DNA of 54,586 nt from a virus. Position numbers and translations under genes: made by a program. The stretch covers positions 1 through 54,586 of IMG/VR virus record IMGVR_UViG_3300042519_001736. One strand, given 5' to 3'. The number at the start of each line of letters is the position of its first letter. Within the stretch, counting starts at the first letter, position 1. The notes beneath the pieces were generated by a model. The model ran no database searches and was not told the DNA's origin. It was given only the letters and a program-made list of their open reading frames with translations. Positions 42,966 through 49,351 of the stretch are shown piece after piece.

Positions 42966-43116
42966 GGACCGGCCACCAGGGCACCAGGCGCGCGGCCACC
43001 TGGGCACCGGCCGGGCGGCCACCTGGGCGGCCACCTGGGCACCGGCCACCAGGGCGCGCATTATGGTGCTGCAGCTGGTGCACGTCGACATAATGCCTGG
43101 ACCAGGTAACGCGCCG

Positions 43117-43198
43117 GATTATCTGATAATCGCTAATTGATCCCGCGATAATAAAGTCATCATTATCCGATTATCTTTAATCGATTATCCGATTATCT
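43117..43198. repeat. GATTATC iteron-like array
   Basis: GATTATC occurs at 43117, 43169, 43183 and 43191, with inverted copy GATAATC at 43125-43131. The first pair forms a perfect inverted repeat with one-base spacer. ATTATCCGATTATCT occurs twice with starts at 43162 and 43184, a 22-bp spacing (about two helical turns). Set in AT-rich DNA, this resembles initiator-binding iterons or an operator array. Confidence 0.7.
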
Positions 43199-43389
43199 CG
43201 CCAGGCACGCTAAGCGCGCACCAGGTAGCACGGTCCAGGGCGCGCGGACCAGGGCGCCGGCATGCAATACCCGGCGCACGGCACACGGTCCAGGCGGCCG
43301 GCTTCGCGGACCCGGCACGGCCACCAGGGCGGCCGGGCGGGTTATGCATTTTTTGCATAGTTATGGGCGGCCGGTCAGATACCGGGCGC

Positions 43390-43413
43390 AAAAAAACCCG
43401 GCACGCGGCCGGG
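43390..43413 (-). terminator. Intrinsic terminator T0
   Basis: Minus strand: CCCGGC stem, five-base loop, GCCGGG, then TTTTTTT. Ends the operon 43883-43438. A 25-base stretch here (43391-43415) is identical to 46123-46147. Confidence 0.85.
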
Positions 43414-43437
43414 TCCAGGGCGAGCAAAACCGGCGCG

Positions 43438-43656
43438 CTAAGCGGCCAGGCCCGCACGGTCGGCCAGGTCGGCCAGGATCGCGTCAGCGGTGCCCAGGGC
43501 ATCAGCGCGATCATCGGTAAAATACTCGGCCACCAGGCGGCCATCAGGGCCCAGGGCGCGCACCTGGTACTCAGACCAGGTAGCGGACCAAGCCACGCGC
43601 ACCAGGCCAGCATCGGCCAGGCGCACCAGCTGCACCAGGCGCAGGCGCGCGCTCAT
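43438..43656 (-). CDS. Small island protein, unknown
   Basis: 72 residues, starting MSARLRLVQLVRLADAGLVR, with RVAWSATWSEYQVRALGPDG. The strand-turn-strand pattern followed by a helix (ADALGTADAILADLADRAG) suggests a compact alpha/beta fold. ATGA overlap with the gene upstream. Codons are unusually rich in GCC/GGC and CCAGG words, unlike the structural genes. Function unknown. Confidence 0.65.
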   Translation of the reverse strand: MSARLRLVQLVRLADAGLVRVAWSATWSEYQVRALGPDGRLVAEYFTDDRADALGTADAILADLADRAGLAA

Positions 43657-43883
43657 GCTGCACCCCTAGCGGCCAGGTCGGCCGGGGTGACGGTGGCAAG
43701 CCAGGCGGGCCCGCAAATGTTGCGCACCTGTCGCAGTAGGTGCCCGTCAGGCTCTCGGGCATCCTGGCCGGTCAACCATGCGTCAGCCAGAGCATACCGC
43801 CAGTCACGGCCGTGACGGCCAGCAAAGGCGGCCACGGCGGCCAGCTGTTCAGCGCTCGGAGCGGGTTTAATTTTCGTTTTCAT
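43653..43883 (-). CDS. Small island protein of plasmid/phage type
   Basis: 76 residues from the ATG at 43883, preceded by the conserved AGAAAGCGAGAAAGT leader. Sequence RDWRYALADAWLTGQDARE then LLRQVRNICGPAWLATVTP is a pattern I have seen in small proteins of plasmids and phages with no known role. First gene of a two-gene operon under the promoter at 43932-43961, ending at T0. Confidence 0.7.
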   Translation of the reverse strand: MKTKIKPAPSAEQLAAVAAFAGRHGRDWRYALADAWLTGQDAREPDGHLLRQVRNICGPAWLATVTPADLAARGAA

Positions 43884-43931
43884 ACTTTCTCGCTTTCTTG
43901 GGTTGATCCCGGCCACCCGGCCGGGGCTTTT

Positions 43932-43961
43932 ATTTTAGTCTAAAAAATCCACTGTGTGCAA
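43932..43961 (-). promoter_or_regulatory. Island promoter Pa with hairpin leader
   Basis: Minus strand: -35 TTGCAC, 18-bp spacer, -10 TAAAAT (in TTAGACTAAAAT). The transcript would begin with a CCCGGCC/GGCCGGG hairpin and then AACCCAAGAAAGCGAGAAA before the ATG at 43883. AGAAAG can pair with the extreme 3' end of 16S rRNA. Confidence 0.75.
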
Positions 43962-43990
43962 CAAATAAAAAAGCCCGCCAGGTGGCGGGC
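43961..43990 (-). terminator. Intrinsic terminator T1
   Basis: Minus strand: GCCCGCC stem, four-base loop, GGCGGGC, then TTTTTTATTTG. Ends the operon 45237-44012 and is immediately followed by promoter Pa. Confidence 0.85.
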
Positions 43991-44011
43991 TCGGTGACCA
44001 GGGCGGCCAGG

Positions 44012-44221
44012 TCAGCGCATGCGGAATTCATTGGCCAGGTCCTGGCCACCATGGCGGCCGATCCACCCGCGACCGTTCAGGCCCAAGGGCGTGCGCTCTA
44101 CCGTTATTTGATTTTCTCCCCAAGTCAGCTGCACCCAGGTTTCACCGGCGGCCAGGGCTTTGCGGATCGCAGCGCGCAGCGTGGGCCCGCTCGGTTTTTT
44201 GGTGTATTCAATCGATCGCAT
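44012..44221 (-). CDS. Small island protein downstream of DUF932 gene
   Basis: 69 residues, starting MRSIEYTKKPSGPTLRAAIR, with GETWVQLTWGENQITVERTP. Two bases after the stop of the DUF932 gene, so cotranscribed. Looks like a small beta-hairpin/helix fold. Partner or regulator of the DUF932 protein by position only. Unknown family. Confidence 0.65.
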   Translation of the reverse strand: MRSIEYTKKPSGPTLRAAIRKALAAGETWVQLTWGENQITVERTPLGLNGRGWIGRHGGQDLANEFRMR

Positions 44222-44223
44222 GA

Positions 44224-45237
44224 TTAAACCCCCACGGCCAGCAAGTCGACGGCCCGGGCTTTGAGCGCTGCACCGGTGCCAAACCAGGCCGACTCCATGC
44301 GGGTATTATTCGAGCGGCCGCGCTCATGGTCGACCAGCTCGGTCACCGCGTTAAGCATTGCCCAGCGGGTCCCGGCCACCCCGGGCAGCTCGGACCCGAT
44401 CGCGCCACCGTTAAATAATTGCATGATCCGGTTATAGGCTTTGGACTCGGTCACCGGGCGCGCGCTCGTGTGATAAGGGCGCAGCAGCTCGGCCACAAAA
44501 TCATCAGCCTGGACTTGATCCATGCCGGTCCCGGCCAGCTGTCGCGACTGCACTAAAAACCCCTCAAACGAATTAGCAACGATTCCCAGCTGTAACCGGA
44601 CAGCCTGGGCGTCAAAGCGCTCAGAATGCAAAACCCGAACGGCCGATTTTAAATAACCGGTGGTTGTCTCGCGCTCGCCCTGGATCACGCGGCCGCCACT
44701 ATAGCCGCCCACGGCGGCCGTTATGGTGTTATTGCAAACCACCCGGATAGCGGTAAATTTCGCCACGGTCGCCATGGTCCCATCGTAGCTGGTGCCCAGC
44801 AGTAAATAAGGCTTGACCAGGTCACCGGCCACCACGGGGGCAGCGTCGCCAACACTGGCCAGGGCCCAAACCCGGCGGCCATCGCTCAGCGCGCCAGCTG
44901 TTTCAAGCTCAAACCCGCCCAGGTCGACCAGCTCGCGGAAAAAGTCCATAACCTGGCCAGGCTGCACCACGTTATATGCGCTCGACACCACGGCCAGGGG
45001 CGCGCCGGTGTCAGAACGGTGCAGCACCTTGCGAGCGGGCCAGGTTTGCAGGTCAGTGGCGGCCGGGGTCGAATACTGGACCGGGCTTTCGATCACGTCA
45101 TAAGCTAACCCGGCTTCACGGGTCCAGGTGTCAATACTGGCCCCAGGTGTCAGGGCCTGGCCCAGGCCATGCCAGGGGGTTTGGCCGGTGTATGCAATAG
45201 CAGCGCGGCCGGTGGTGGTGTCGATCATGTGAGCCAT
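44224..45237 (-). CDS. DUF932 phage/plasmid-like protein
   Basis: 337 residues from the ATG at 45237, after AAGAAAGCGAGAAATCACC; an in-frame ATG at 45273 lies within the leader. Motifs of DUF932 (the TIGR03299-type 'phage/plasmid-like' proteins): TPWHGLGQALTPGASIDTW, VVSSAYNVVQPGQVMDFFRE, FTAIRVVCNNTITAA and a C-terminal RWAMLNAVTELVDHERGRS. The family is widespread on conjugative plasmids and phages; its molecular role is not settled. Located between promoter 45291-45320 and terminator T1 with its own small downstream gene. Confidence 0.88.
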   Translation of the reverse strand: MAHMIDTTTGRAAIAYTGQTPWHGLGQALTPGASIDTWTREAGLAYDVIESPVQYSTPAATDLQTWPARKVLHRSDTGAPLAVVSSAYNVVQPGQVMDFFRELVDLGGFELETAGALSDGRRVWALASVGDAAPVVAGDLVKPYLLLGTSYDGTMATVAKFTAIRVVCNNTITAAVGGYSGGRVIQGERETTTGYLKSAVRVLHSERFDAQAVRLQLGIVANSFEGFLVQSRQLAGTGMDQVQADDFVAELLRPYHTSARPVTESKAYNRIMQLFNGGAIGSELPGVAGTRWAMLNAVTELVDHERGRSNNTRMESAWFGTGAALKARAVDLLAVGV

Positions 45238-45290
45238 GGTGATTTCTCGCTTTCTTGGGTTATGACCGGGCAAAACCGCCCGGTCATTGA

Positions 45291-45320
45291 ATTTTAGTCT
45301 AATGTTTTTGGACTTGTCAA
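45291..45320 (-). promoter_or_regulatory. Island promoter Pb with hairpin leader
   Basis: Minus strand: consensus -35 TTGACA, 18-bp spacer, -10 TAAAAT (TTAGACTAAAAT as in Pa). The leader has a GACCGGGC/GCCCGGTC hairpin, then the same 19-base AACCCAAGAAAGCGAGAAA as Pa. Drives the DUF932 gene. Confidence 0.85.
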
Positions 45321-45338
45321 CAAGTCAACAAAATAAAT

Positions 45339-46028
45339 TTATTTGACCAGGCCCAGGTCGCCCACAATGTGATGGCGCAGCAAGGACCCGGGCGGCAACG
45401 AGCGCGCAAACCCGACCAGCTCGGCCGCGTCATCCTGGTGGCCGCCGGTCTTGGTTTTCTCCCAGGCCAGGCGGACCGGGCCCGCGTTACCGTAACAGCC
45501 CCCAGGGGTGTCAGCACCGACAAGGGCCTGGCCGCTACCGTGCGCGACAAAAACAATTACATAATCCCGGTCACCCCGGGCGCATAACGGGCGGCCGTTC
45601 CCGCACTGGGCACAGCTGAAATTCTCGGCCAGCTCGGCCGGGCATTGTGCAAAGCGCACGCCCTCGACCGTATACGGCCAGACCGTACCGGCCGGAGCGG
45701 CCACCACGGCCGGGCGGCCGATGGCCACGGCGGCCAGGGCCTGGCCGATGGTGTCGCAGCTGGCATTAATCACGGTCTCGCCAGGTGCTGGCACGGGCAG
45801 CAGCTCGGCCGCAAAATGAGAATAAGCCCAGGCTTGACCACTACGGGGCACGGCTTGACGCACGGCCGCCAGATAATCCGCGTCGACCAGGTCGGCCGCG
45901 TGCTGGCCCTGAGGGTTGAGCGCGCATGTTTTCGGACACGTGCCAAATACGTTATGGCCGCCGGCCCGATAAGTCACCGCGATGGGGCCGGTTTTTTTGT
46001 TGCCGGAATTTTTAACGGTCTTAAGCAT
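45339..46028 (-). CDS. Cys-rich island protein, DUF7227-like
   Basis: 229 residues. At least eight Cys in pairs and singles: GTCPKTCALNP near 30, ASCDTIGQ near 90, QCPAEL, CAQCGNGRPLCAR near 140-150 and GGCYGNAGPV near 178. Together with buried His this suggests one or more metal sites. The string resembles a phage/plasmid family I recall as DUF7227 (not searched); no catalytic role known. Own promoter (46081-46110). No terminator separates it from promoter Pb, so read-through into DUF932 is possible. Confidence 0.75.
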   Translation of the reverse strand: MLKTVKNSGNKKTGPIAVTYRAGGHNVFGTCPKTCALNPQGQHAADLVDADYLAAVRQAVPRSGQAWAYSHFAAELLPVPAPGETVINASCDTIGQALAAVAIGRPAVVAAPAGTVWPYTVEGVRFAQCPAELAENFSCAQCGNGRPLCARGDRDYVIVFVAHGSGQALVGADTPGGCYGNAGPVRLAWEKTKTGGHQDDAAELVGFARSLPPGSLLRHHIVGDLGLVK

Positions 46029-46080
46029 TTTCTTTCTCGCTTTCTGGGTTGCGGCCGGGCGGGTTGCTGGCCTAATTGAA

Positions 46081-46110
46081 ATTTTAATCTAACATTTATC
46101 CACTTGTCAA
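46081..46110 (-). promoter_or_regulatory. Island promoter Pc
   Basis: Minus strand: -35 TTGACA, 18-bp spacer, -10 TAAAAT (TTAGATTAAAAT). Leader ends AACCCAGAAAGCGAGAAAGAAA before the ATG at 46028. The spacer contains TTATCCACT, an eight-of-nine DnaA-box-like match, probably coincidental. Confidence 0.85.
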
Positions 46111-46122
46111 CTATCCACCAAC

Positions 46123-46146
46123 AAAAAACCCGGCACGCGGCCGGGT
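46123..46146 (-). terminator. Intrinsic terminator T2
   Basis: Minus strand: CCCGGC stem, five-base loop, GCCGGG, then TTTTTTG. Same 25 bases as T0. Ends the three-gene operon 47008-46166 just before promoter Pc. Confidence 0.85.
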
Positions 46147-46165
46147 CGGGTCGGGTCCTGGTCGA

Positions 46166-46399
46166 TCAGGGCAGAACTTGCAGCTCTTCGGTGTTTATTT
46201 GCCGATACTTTTCGAACAGGGCCGAAAATGCTCCCAAAATGCGGGCCTTATTGTCACCGTCCGCGTGGAAATAAGCCACGGCCAGGGCTGCAGCAAAATT
46301 GCCGCCTATCTTTTCCATGGTTTGCGCTGCGCGGTGGTTTGCATCGGCCAGGGCCTGGATATGGTTTCGCATGTAAAACTGTTGAAGCTCAAAATCCAT
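46166..46399 (-). CDS. Small helical island protein
   Basis: 77 residues from the ATG at 46399 (MDFELQQFYMRNHIQALADA), which follows TTGGAGAAAACA; a frame opening at 46453 is rejected because it lacks a ribosome site and translates an A-run. All helix with GGNFAAALAVAYFHADGDNK. Last gene of an operon that ends at T2. Family unknown. Confidence 0.65.
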   Translation of the reverse strand: MDFELQQFYMRNHIQALADANHRAAQTMEKIGGNFAAALAVAYFHADGDNKARILGAFSALFEKYRQINTEELQVLP

Positions 46400-46437
46400 T
46401 GTTTTCTCCAAGTTAAAAAAAAAAACGGTCGGTCGGG

Positions 46438-46662
46438 TCACTGGTCGCGCCAATGGTCGAGCTGGTCGGCTATCGCGGCGGCCGTGGCATGCCAGGCCAC
46501 CGGGCTAATGATCGCCCGGGGATTATCGGCGGGCACGCCCGCGTCGACCACCTCGGCCGCATAACGGCGCACGGCTTCAATGATAAAAGCCTGGGACAAA
46601 GGCCCGCCGGGATTCATGATCATCAGATGGTTTACTTTCTGAATGTTCGTCTGTGTCTTCAT
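46438..46662 (-). CDS. Small helical island protein
   Basis: 74 residues from the ATG at 46662 (MKTQTNIQKVNHLMIMNPGG), preceded by AAGGGGGCCACC. Helices: LSQAFIIEAVRRYAAEVVDA and WHATAAAIADQLDHW. Middle gene of the three-gene operon. Unknown family. Confidence 0.65.
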   Translation of the reverse strand: MKTQTNIQKVNHLMIMNPGGPLSQAFIIEAVRRYAAEVVDAGVPADNPRAIISPVAWHATAAAIADQLDHWRDQ

Positions 46663-46672
46663 GGTGGCCCCC

Positions 46673-47008
46673 TTATGGCTTGATCGTGAATGACTGATCG
46701 GCAAACCAGTCGTTTATCGCGCTATCCAGGTCAATGGCTTCGGCCAGCTTGTCGGCGTCGAATTCCCCGGCCAGGTCGGACAGGTCAATATCCCCCGCAA
46801 TAATGGTCAGCTGGCTGTCGCGCAGCTCTCCGGCCAAGTTGGCCAGGTTGATGTGTTCAACCAGTTCTGACAGGTTGATGTTTTGGGCTATGCCTTCCAT
46901 GGCGTTTTCGCCGTCAGCATTTGCCAGCTCTTGGCGCACCATGTCGGCCACCATCGGGCGCAGCTGCTCGGCCAGGTCTTTCACAAGGGCTTCAATAATG
47001 TGTTGCAT
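46673..47008 (-). CDS. Island protein with repeated Ile-Asn/Asp-Leu motif
   Basis: 111 residues, starting MQHIIEALVKDLAEQLRPMV. From residue 43 it has spaced copies of a short unit: NINLSELVEH, INLANLAGEL, DIDLSDLAGEF, AIDLDSAIND. This periodicity resembles solenoid or pentapeptide-like coils but is short. Acidic overall (DNA-mimic character possible, inference only). First gene after promoter Pf with the conserved AGAAAGCGAGAAA leader. Confidence 0.7.
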   Translation of the reverse strand: MQHIIEALVKDLAEQLRPMVADMVRQELANADGENAMEGIAQNINLSELVEHINLANLAGELRDSQLTIIAGDIDLSDLAGEFDADKLAEAIDLDSAINDWFADQSFTIKP

Positions 47009-47060
47009 GTTCTTTCTCGCTTTCTAGGTTTTGGCCCGGCGAAATGCCTGGCACGGGTGC

Positions 47061-47090
47061 ATTGTAAAACTACTTTTATCAACTTGTCAA
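47061..47090 (-). promoter_or_regulatory. Island promoter Pf
   Basis: Minus strand: -35 TTGACA, 18-bp spacer, -10 TACAAT. Leader has an imperfect GCCAGGC/GCCGGGC hairpin and ends CTAGAAAGCGAGAAAGAAC before the ATG at 47008. Confidence 0.85.
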
Positions 47091-47230
47091 CTGTCCCCAC
47101 CAAATATTTTGTGGAACAGCCAAAAGCCCAGCAGCTTGAAGACCAGGCCTTTGTTCTGCTTGTCGTCGGGGGGTTTCGGTGGAGGTCGTCTCAGCGCGCG
47201 GTAAAGCGCGCGGCGTTCTGACCGGCGCAT
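47087..47230 (-). CDS. 47-residue basic-hydrophobic peptide
   Basis: Starts MRRSERRALYRALRRPPPKP three bases after the stop of the DUF2591 gene and ends in a hydrophobic helix (GLVFKLLGFWLFHKIFG). Its stop overlaps the -35 of promoter Pf. A basic head and amphipathic tail could make it membrane-active. Translation is uncertain. Confidence 0.45.
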   Translation of the reverse strand: MRRSERRALYRALRRPPPKPPDDKQNKGLVFKLLGFWLFHKIFGGDS

Positions 47231-47233
47231 GCG

Positions 47234-47563
47234 TCACTCTTTTACCAGGTCGTCAGGGATTTCCACGGTGTCGCCCAGCTTGCTGGCAACGTAGCACCGC
47301 ATGGCTGCGACCAAAGGGGTCGGGCCGTTCTGCATAGCCAAGCCACCGGGCGCGGGGCACTCTGCCTCCCACAGTGAATCATTGACGCAGTGCAGGTCAA
47401 TCCACTCTCGCTCAATGATCGGCCCACCTTTCGCCCAGTTGGTGGAATAAAGGTGCGGGCAATTCTTGGCCCTCCATCTTGTGGCTCTGTCGCTGACCGC
47501 CAAGCCTTCACACTTTGCCACCGCCCAATCAAGGGCAGCGCCTGTCAATTCTGATGTTTTCAT
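47234..47563 (-). CDS. DUF2591 phage protein
   Basis: 109 residues from the ATG at 47563, after AGAAAGAGAGAAAGAC. The DUF2591 pattern is clear: MKTSELTGAALDWAVAKCEG at the start, NWAKGGPIIEREWIDLHCV in the middle, and GPTPLVAAMRCYVASKLGD near the end. The family is common in early regions of proteobacterial phages, with unknown role. Driven by promoter 47660-47689. Confidence 0.9.
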   Translation of the reverse strand: MKTSELTGAALDWAVAKCEGLAVSDRATRWRAKNCPHLYSTNWAKGGPIIEREWIDLHCVNDSLWEAECPAPGGLAMQNGPTPLVAAMRCYVASKLGDTVEIPDDLVKE

Positions 47564-47659
47564 GTCTTTCTCTCTTTCTGTGGTTAAGGGTAGGCTACTC
47601 ACCGCGTCAAGTCGTGGATGGACCCACATAATCGCCGTCAGCAGCTTTCGCCCGTGGCC

Positions 47660-47689
47660 ATCCTAGCACAACTTCTGCCTACAAGTCAA
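47660..47689 (-). promoter_or_regulatory. Island promoter Pg
   Basis: Minus strand: -35 TTGACT, 18-bp spacer, -10 TAGGAT. The -35 overlaps the 3' end of the nuclease gene. About 90 bases of leader run to AGAAAGAGAGAAA before the ATG at 47563. Confidence 0.7.
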
Positions 47690-48105
47690 CTGTCCACGAG
47701 ATGGTTCCGCAGCTCTGCCCATGAAATGCCTGTCCAAGGCCAACGGGCCAGTGCAGGGGTATCGATGCCTAGGTTAACCAGGTCAATGGCCTGTTCCCCG
47801 CAATACAGCAGCAGTTCGGACTTGCTGGCATGCGCAGTGCCGGCCGGGTGATACTGGACAAGGATGTAGGTCGGGCAGCGTAGGTCGGCATGCTTGATGT
47901 GGAAAGCTACCTGGTGAGGCGACAAGTTGACCTTGCGGCCCCGTTTGACCACCTTGAGCTCCACCATCACAAACACCCCATGCGGGAATGCCATCAGAAC
48001 ATCAGGGATGCCCAGATTGACCCGGGACTCAATCCGGGTGAAATGGCAGTTTGGGATATTTTCCCGGACCCTCTTGTACAGGTTCGCTTCCGGTTTCAGG
48101 GCCAT
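47686..48105 (-). CDS. VRR-NUC / Holliday-junction-resolvase-like nuclease
   Basis: 139 residues. Active-site pattern of a small PD-(D/E)XK nuclease: Glu26 (RIESRVNLG), Asp35 (GIPDVLMAF), Glu49-x-Lys51 (MVELKVVKRG) and Gln65 (LSPHQVAFH). The HQVAF helix is characteristic of VRR-NUC enzymes, which cut branched or flap DNA. In phages such a protein may resolve concatemers before packaging. It overlaps the small terminase gene by 77 bases and starts after GAGGAAGAACCAG within it. Confidence 0.85.
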   Translation of the reverse strand: MALKPEANLYKRVRENIPNCHFTRIESRVNLGIPDVLMAFPHGVFVMVELKVVKRGRKVNLSPHQVAFHIKHADLRCPTYILVQYHPAGTAHASKSELLLYCGEQAIDLVNLGIDTPALARWPWTGISWAELRNHLVDS

Positions 48106-48703
48106 CTGGTTCTTCCTCTTCTGGTTCTTCTTCGATTTGCTTGGGGGTCACATCCACGATGAGAGCGGCCGCGCCACCGTACAAGCGCTTGATCTCTTCC
48201 AGCTTACGCTGCACCTCGTCCTTGCTCATGCTGTCGATGGTGCCGTGGCGAATTTCCTTGCGCTCGATGTAAATCGTGCCCAGGGCCTGGCCACGGCGAT
48301 ATTCAGCCTGGACGGCCGCGCCATATGCGCCAGCCTGCAGCGCCTGGTCGCGAATGACCTGCAGGTCTCGCATGTGGCGCTCAAAGGTCGTGCCGTACTT
48401 CTCGCCCAGCTCCCGGCGGCGCTCTTGGATTGCCACGACAATGTGCGGGCAAATCTCCGGATCGGTCAGCTCACGTGCACGGTTCTTCGCCCAGGCCTCG
48501 CTGTACCCGGCGCGCAGGGCGGCCTCTTTCAAGGTGACGTGGCCATCGCCCGCGCAAAACTCTTCCACGAACTTCCATTCCTGGGGTGTCAGGACTCGGG
48601 GCTTGTGGGTCTTGACCGGTGCGGTCACCCGGGCCTCGACAACAGCAGGCCTTCCTCCTAGGCTTTTACCGGTCAAGAACTTGTCGTCCTTGTACGTGCC
48701 CAT
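48029..48703 (-). CDS. terS: Terminase small subunit
   Basis: 224 residues from the ATG at 48703, after GGAGGGTTGCCTA. N-terminal helix-turn-helix DNA-binding region LTPQEWKFVEEFCAG then TLKEAALRAGYSEAWAKNRA (Terminase_2 pattern), a long central helix (YGTTFERHMRDLQVIRDQAL), and an acidic Pro/Glu-rich C-terminal tail. It recognises the packaging start and recruits TerL. The C-terminal coding end overlaps the nuclease gene by 77 bases in another frame. Confidence 0.88.
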   Translation of the reverse strand: MGTYKDDKFLTGKSLGGRPAVVEARVTAPVKTHKPRVLTPQEWKFVEEFCAGDGHVTLKEAALRAGYSEAWAKNRARELTDPEICPHIVVAIQERRRELGEKYGTTFERHMRDLQVIRDQALQAGAYGAAVQAEYRRGQALGTIYIERKEIRHGTIDSMSKDEVQRKLEEIKRLYGGAAALIVDVTPKQIEEEPEEEEPDGPETGSEPVQEGPGKYPKLPFHPD

Positions 48704-48921
48704 TAGGCAACCCTCCACAGCCGCCAGCCTTCGCCGTACCGGCGGCACGTGAACCGCGTGCCAGGGTTCCTGCGCGAGTGCATGTAGGCCGCGCTGCGCA
48801 GGTTCTTGATCCAGGTGGCATCCAGGATCAGAAAACTGTCTCCAAGGGCCATATCAGCGAATGGATAGCGCTGGCGGGGGTCGCCACCGCCAGGCAAGGG
48901 GATGTTTTTGTCGATGTTCAT
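48703..48921 (-). CDS. Small protein preceding the small terminase
   Basis: 72 residues from MNIDKNIPLPGGGDPRQRYP (48921), followed by FADMALGDSFLI and a basic C-terminal RFTCRRYGEGWRLWRVA. Its stop and the next ATG share a base (TAATG). Proteins with this opening are frequent in environmental phages. A weak promoter, TTGCGT-17-CACAAT, ends just upstream of the ATG and would give a very short leader. Confidence 0.7.
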   Translation of the reverse strand: MNIDKNIPLPGGGDPRQRYPFADMALGDSFLILDATWIKNLRSAAYMHSRRNPGTRFTCRRYGEGWRLWRVA

Positions 48922-49351
48922 GCCCACATTGTGCAACAAATCCACAGCCAACGCAACCAAAGCCCCTAAAGAGCCTCTTCAAGGTCAAATTCAGGGTTTT
49001 ATATAGACTTTTTTAGGGTCATGTATGAAAAGTTTTTTTCAAAAAGTTAGTCCGCGCGCATTTTATGTGAATTACACCTCATACACCTGTATATCCATAC
49101 TGTATTGCTCTAACCTATTGATCTAATTCACTTATTACATCATTACGTCTATTACACTGTTTTCAACTCAAAATATTTATGAGGTAACATATATTCTACA
49201 AATACTATATATTTCCCCAAATATCCCCGGTCCGTGGTCCTCGAACCCCTCTCCCCTACGTATTAACCCTTACCCCCACCTCATTTATCCTTGTACATAT
49301 CCATTTATCTTTATACAATTGCCTCTCCCCTTGCAACCTGGAGCTTTTGCC
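48922..49351. other. AT-rich gene-free region
   Basis: 430 bases, strikingly AT-rich (about 48990-49330), with T and A runs and many TATA-like words but no gene. It separates the leftward terminase block from a rightward HNH-like gene. Contains a rightward promoter at 49291-49319. Composition would ease strand opening, so an origin or regulatory role is possible. No clear iterons seen. Confidence 0.6.
49291..49319 (+). promoter_or_regulatory. Rightward promoter for the HNH-like gene
   Basis: Plus strand: -35 TTGTAC, 17-bp spacer, -10 TACAAT, about 30 bases before the ATG at 49352, with GGAG in the leader. Spacer is 17, unlike the 18-bp leftward island promoters, suggesting separate origin. 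Confidence 0.6.

Larger units (their letters stand above)
42672..43437. other. Gene-free repeat-rich region with parS-like site and iteron-like array
   Basis: 766 bases with no convincing gene; open frames here are low-complexity translations of repeats. From left to right: an AT-rich TerL leader, a parS-like palindrome (42760-42775), a GC-rich part packed with CCAGG and GGCCACC motifs and a 21-bp tandem repeat, an AT-rich GATTATC array (43117-43198), more CCAGG-rich DNA and a terminator (43390-43413). The build (centromere-like site, AT-rich tract, phased repeats) resembles a plasmid replication or partition region, or a packaging site. Confidence 0.7.

Noticed and set aside
42764-43140. Several Gly/His/Arg-rich open frames in the repeat region
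   Set aside because: They translate the CCAGG/GGCCACC repeats in every frame and have no ribosome site or domain.
45321-45336. AT-only palindrome AAATAAATTTATTT as a terminator
   Set aside because: No GC stem, so it is unlikely to terminate; probably part of the upstream region of promoter Pb.
46096-46104. DnaA-box-like TTATCCACT
   Set aside because: Single eight-of-nine match inside a promoter spacer with no clustered partners.
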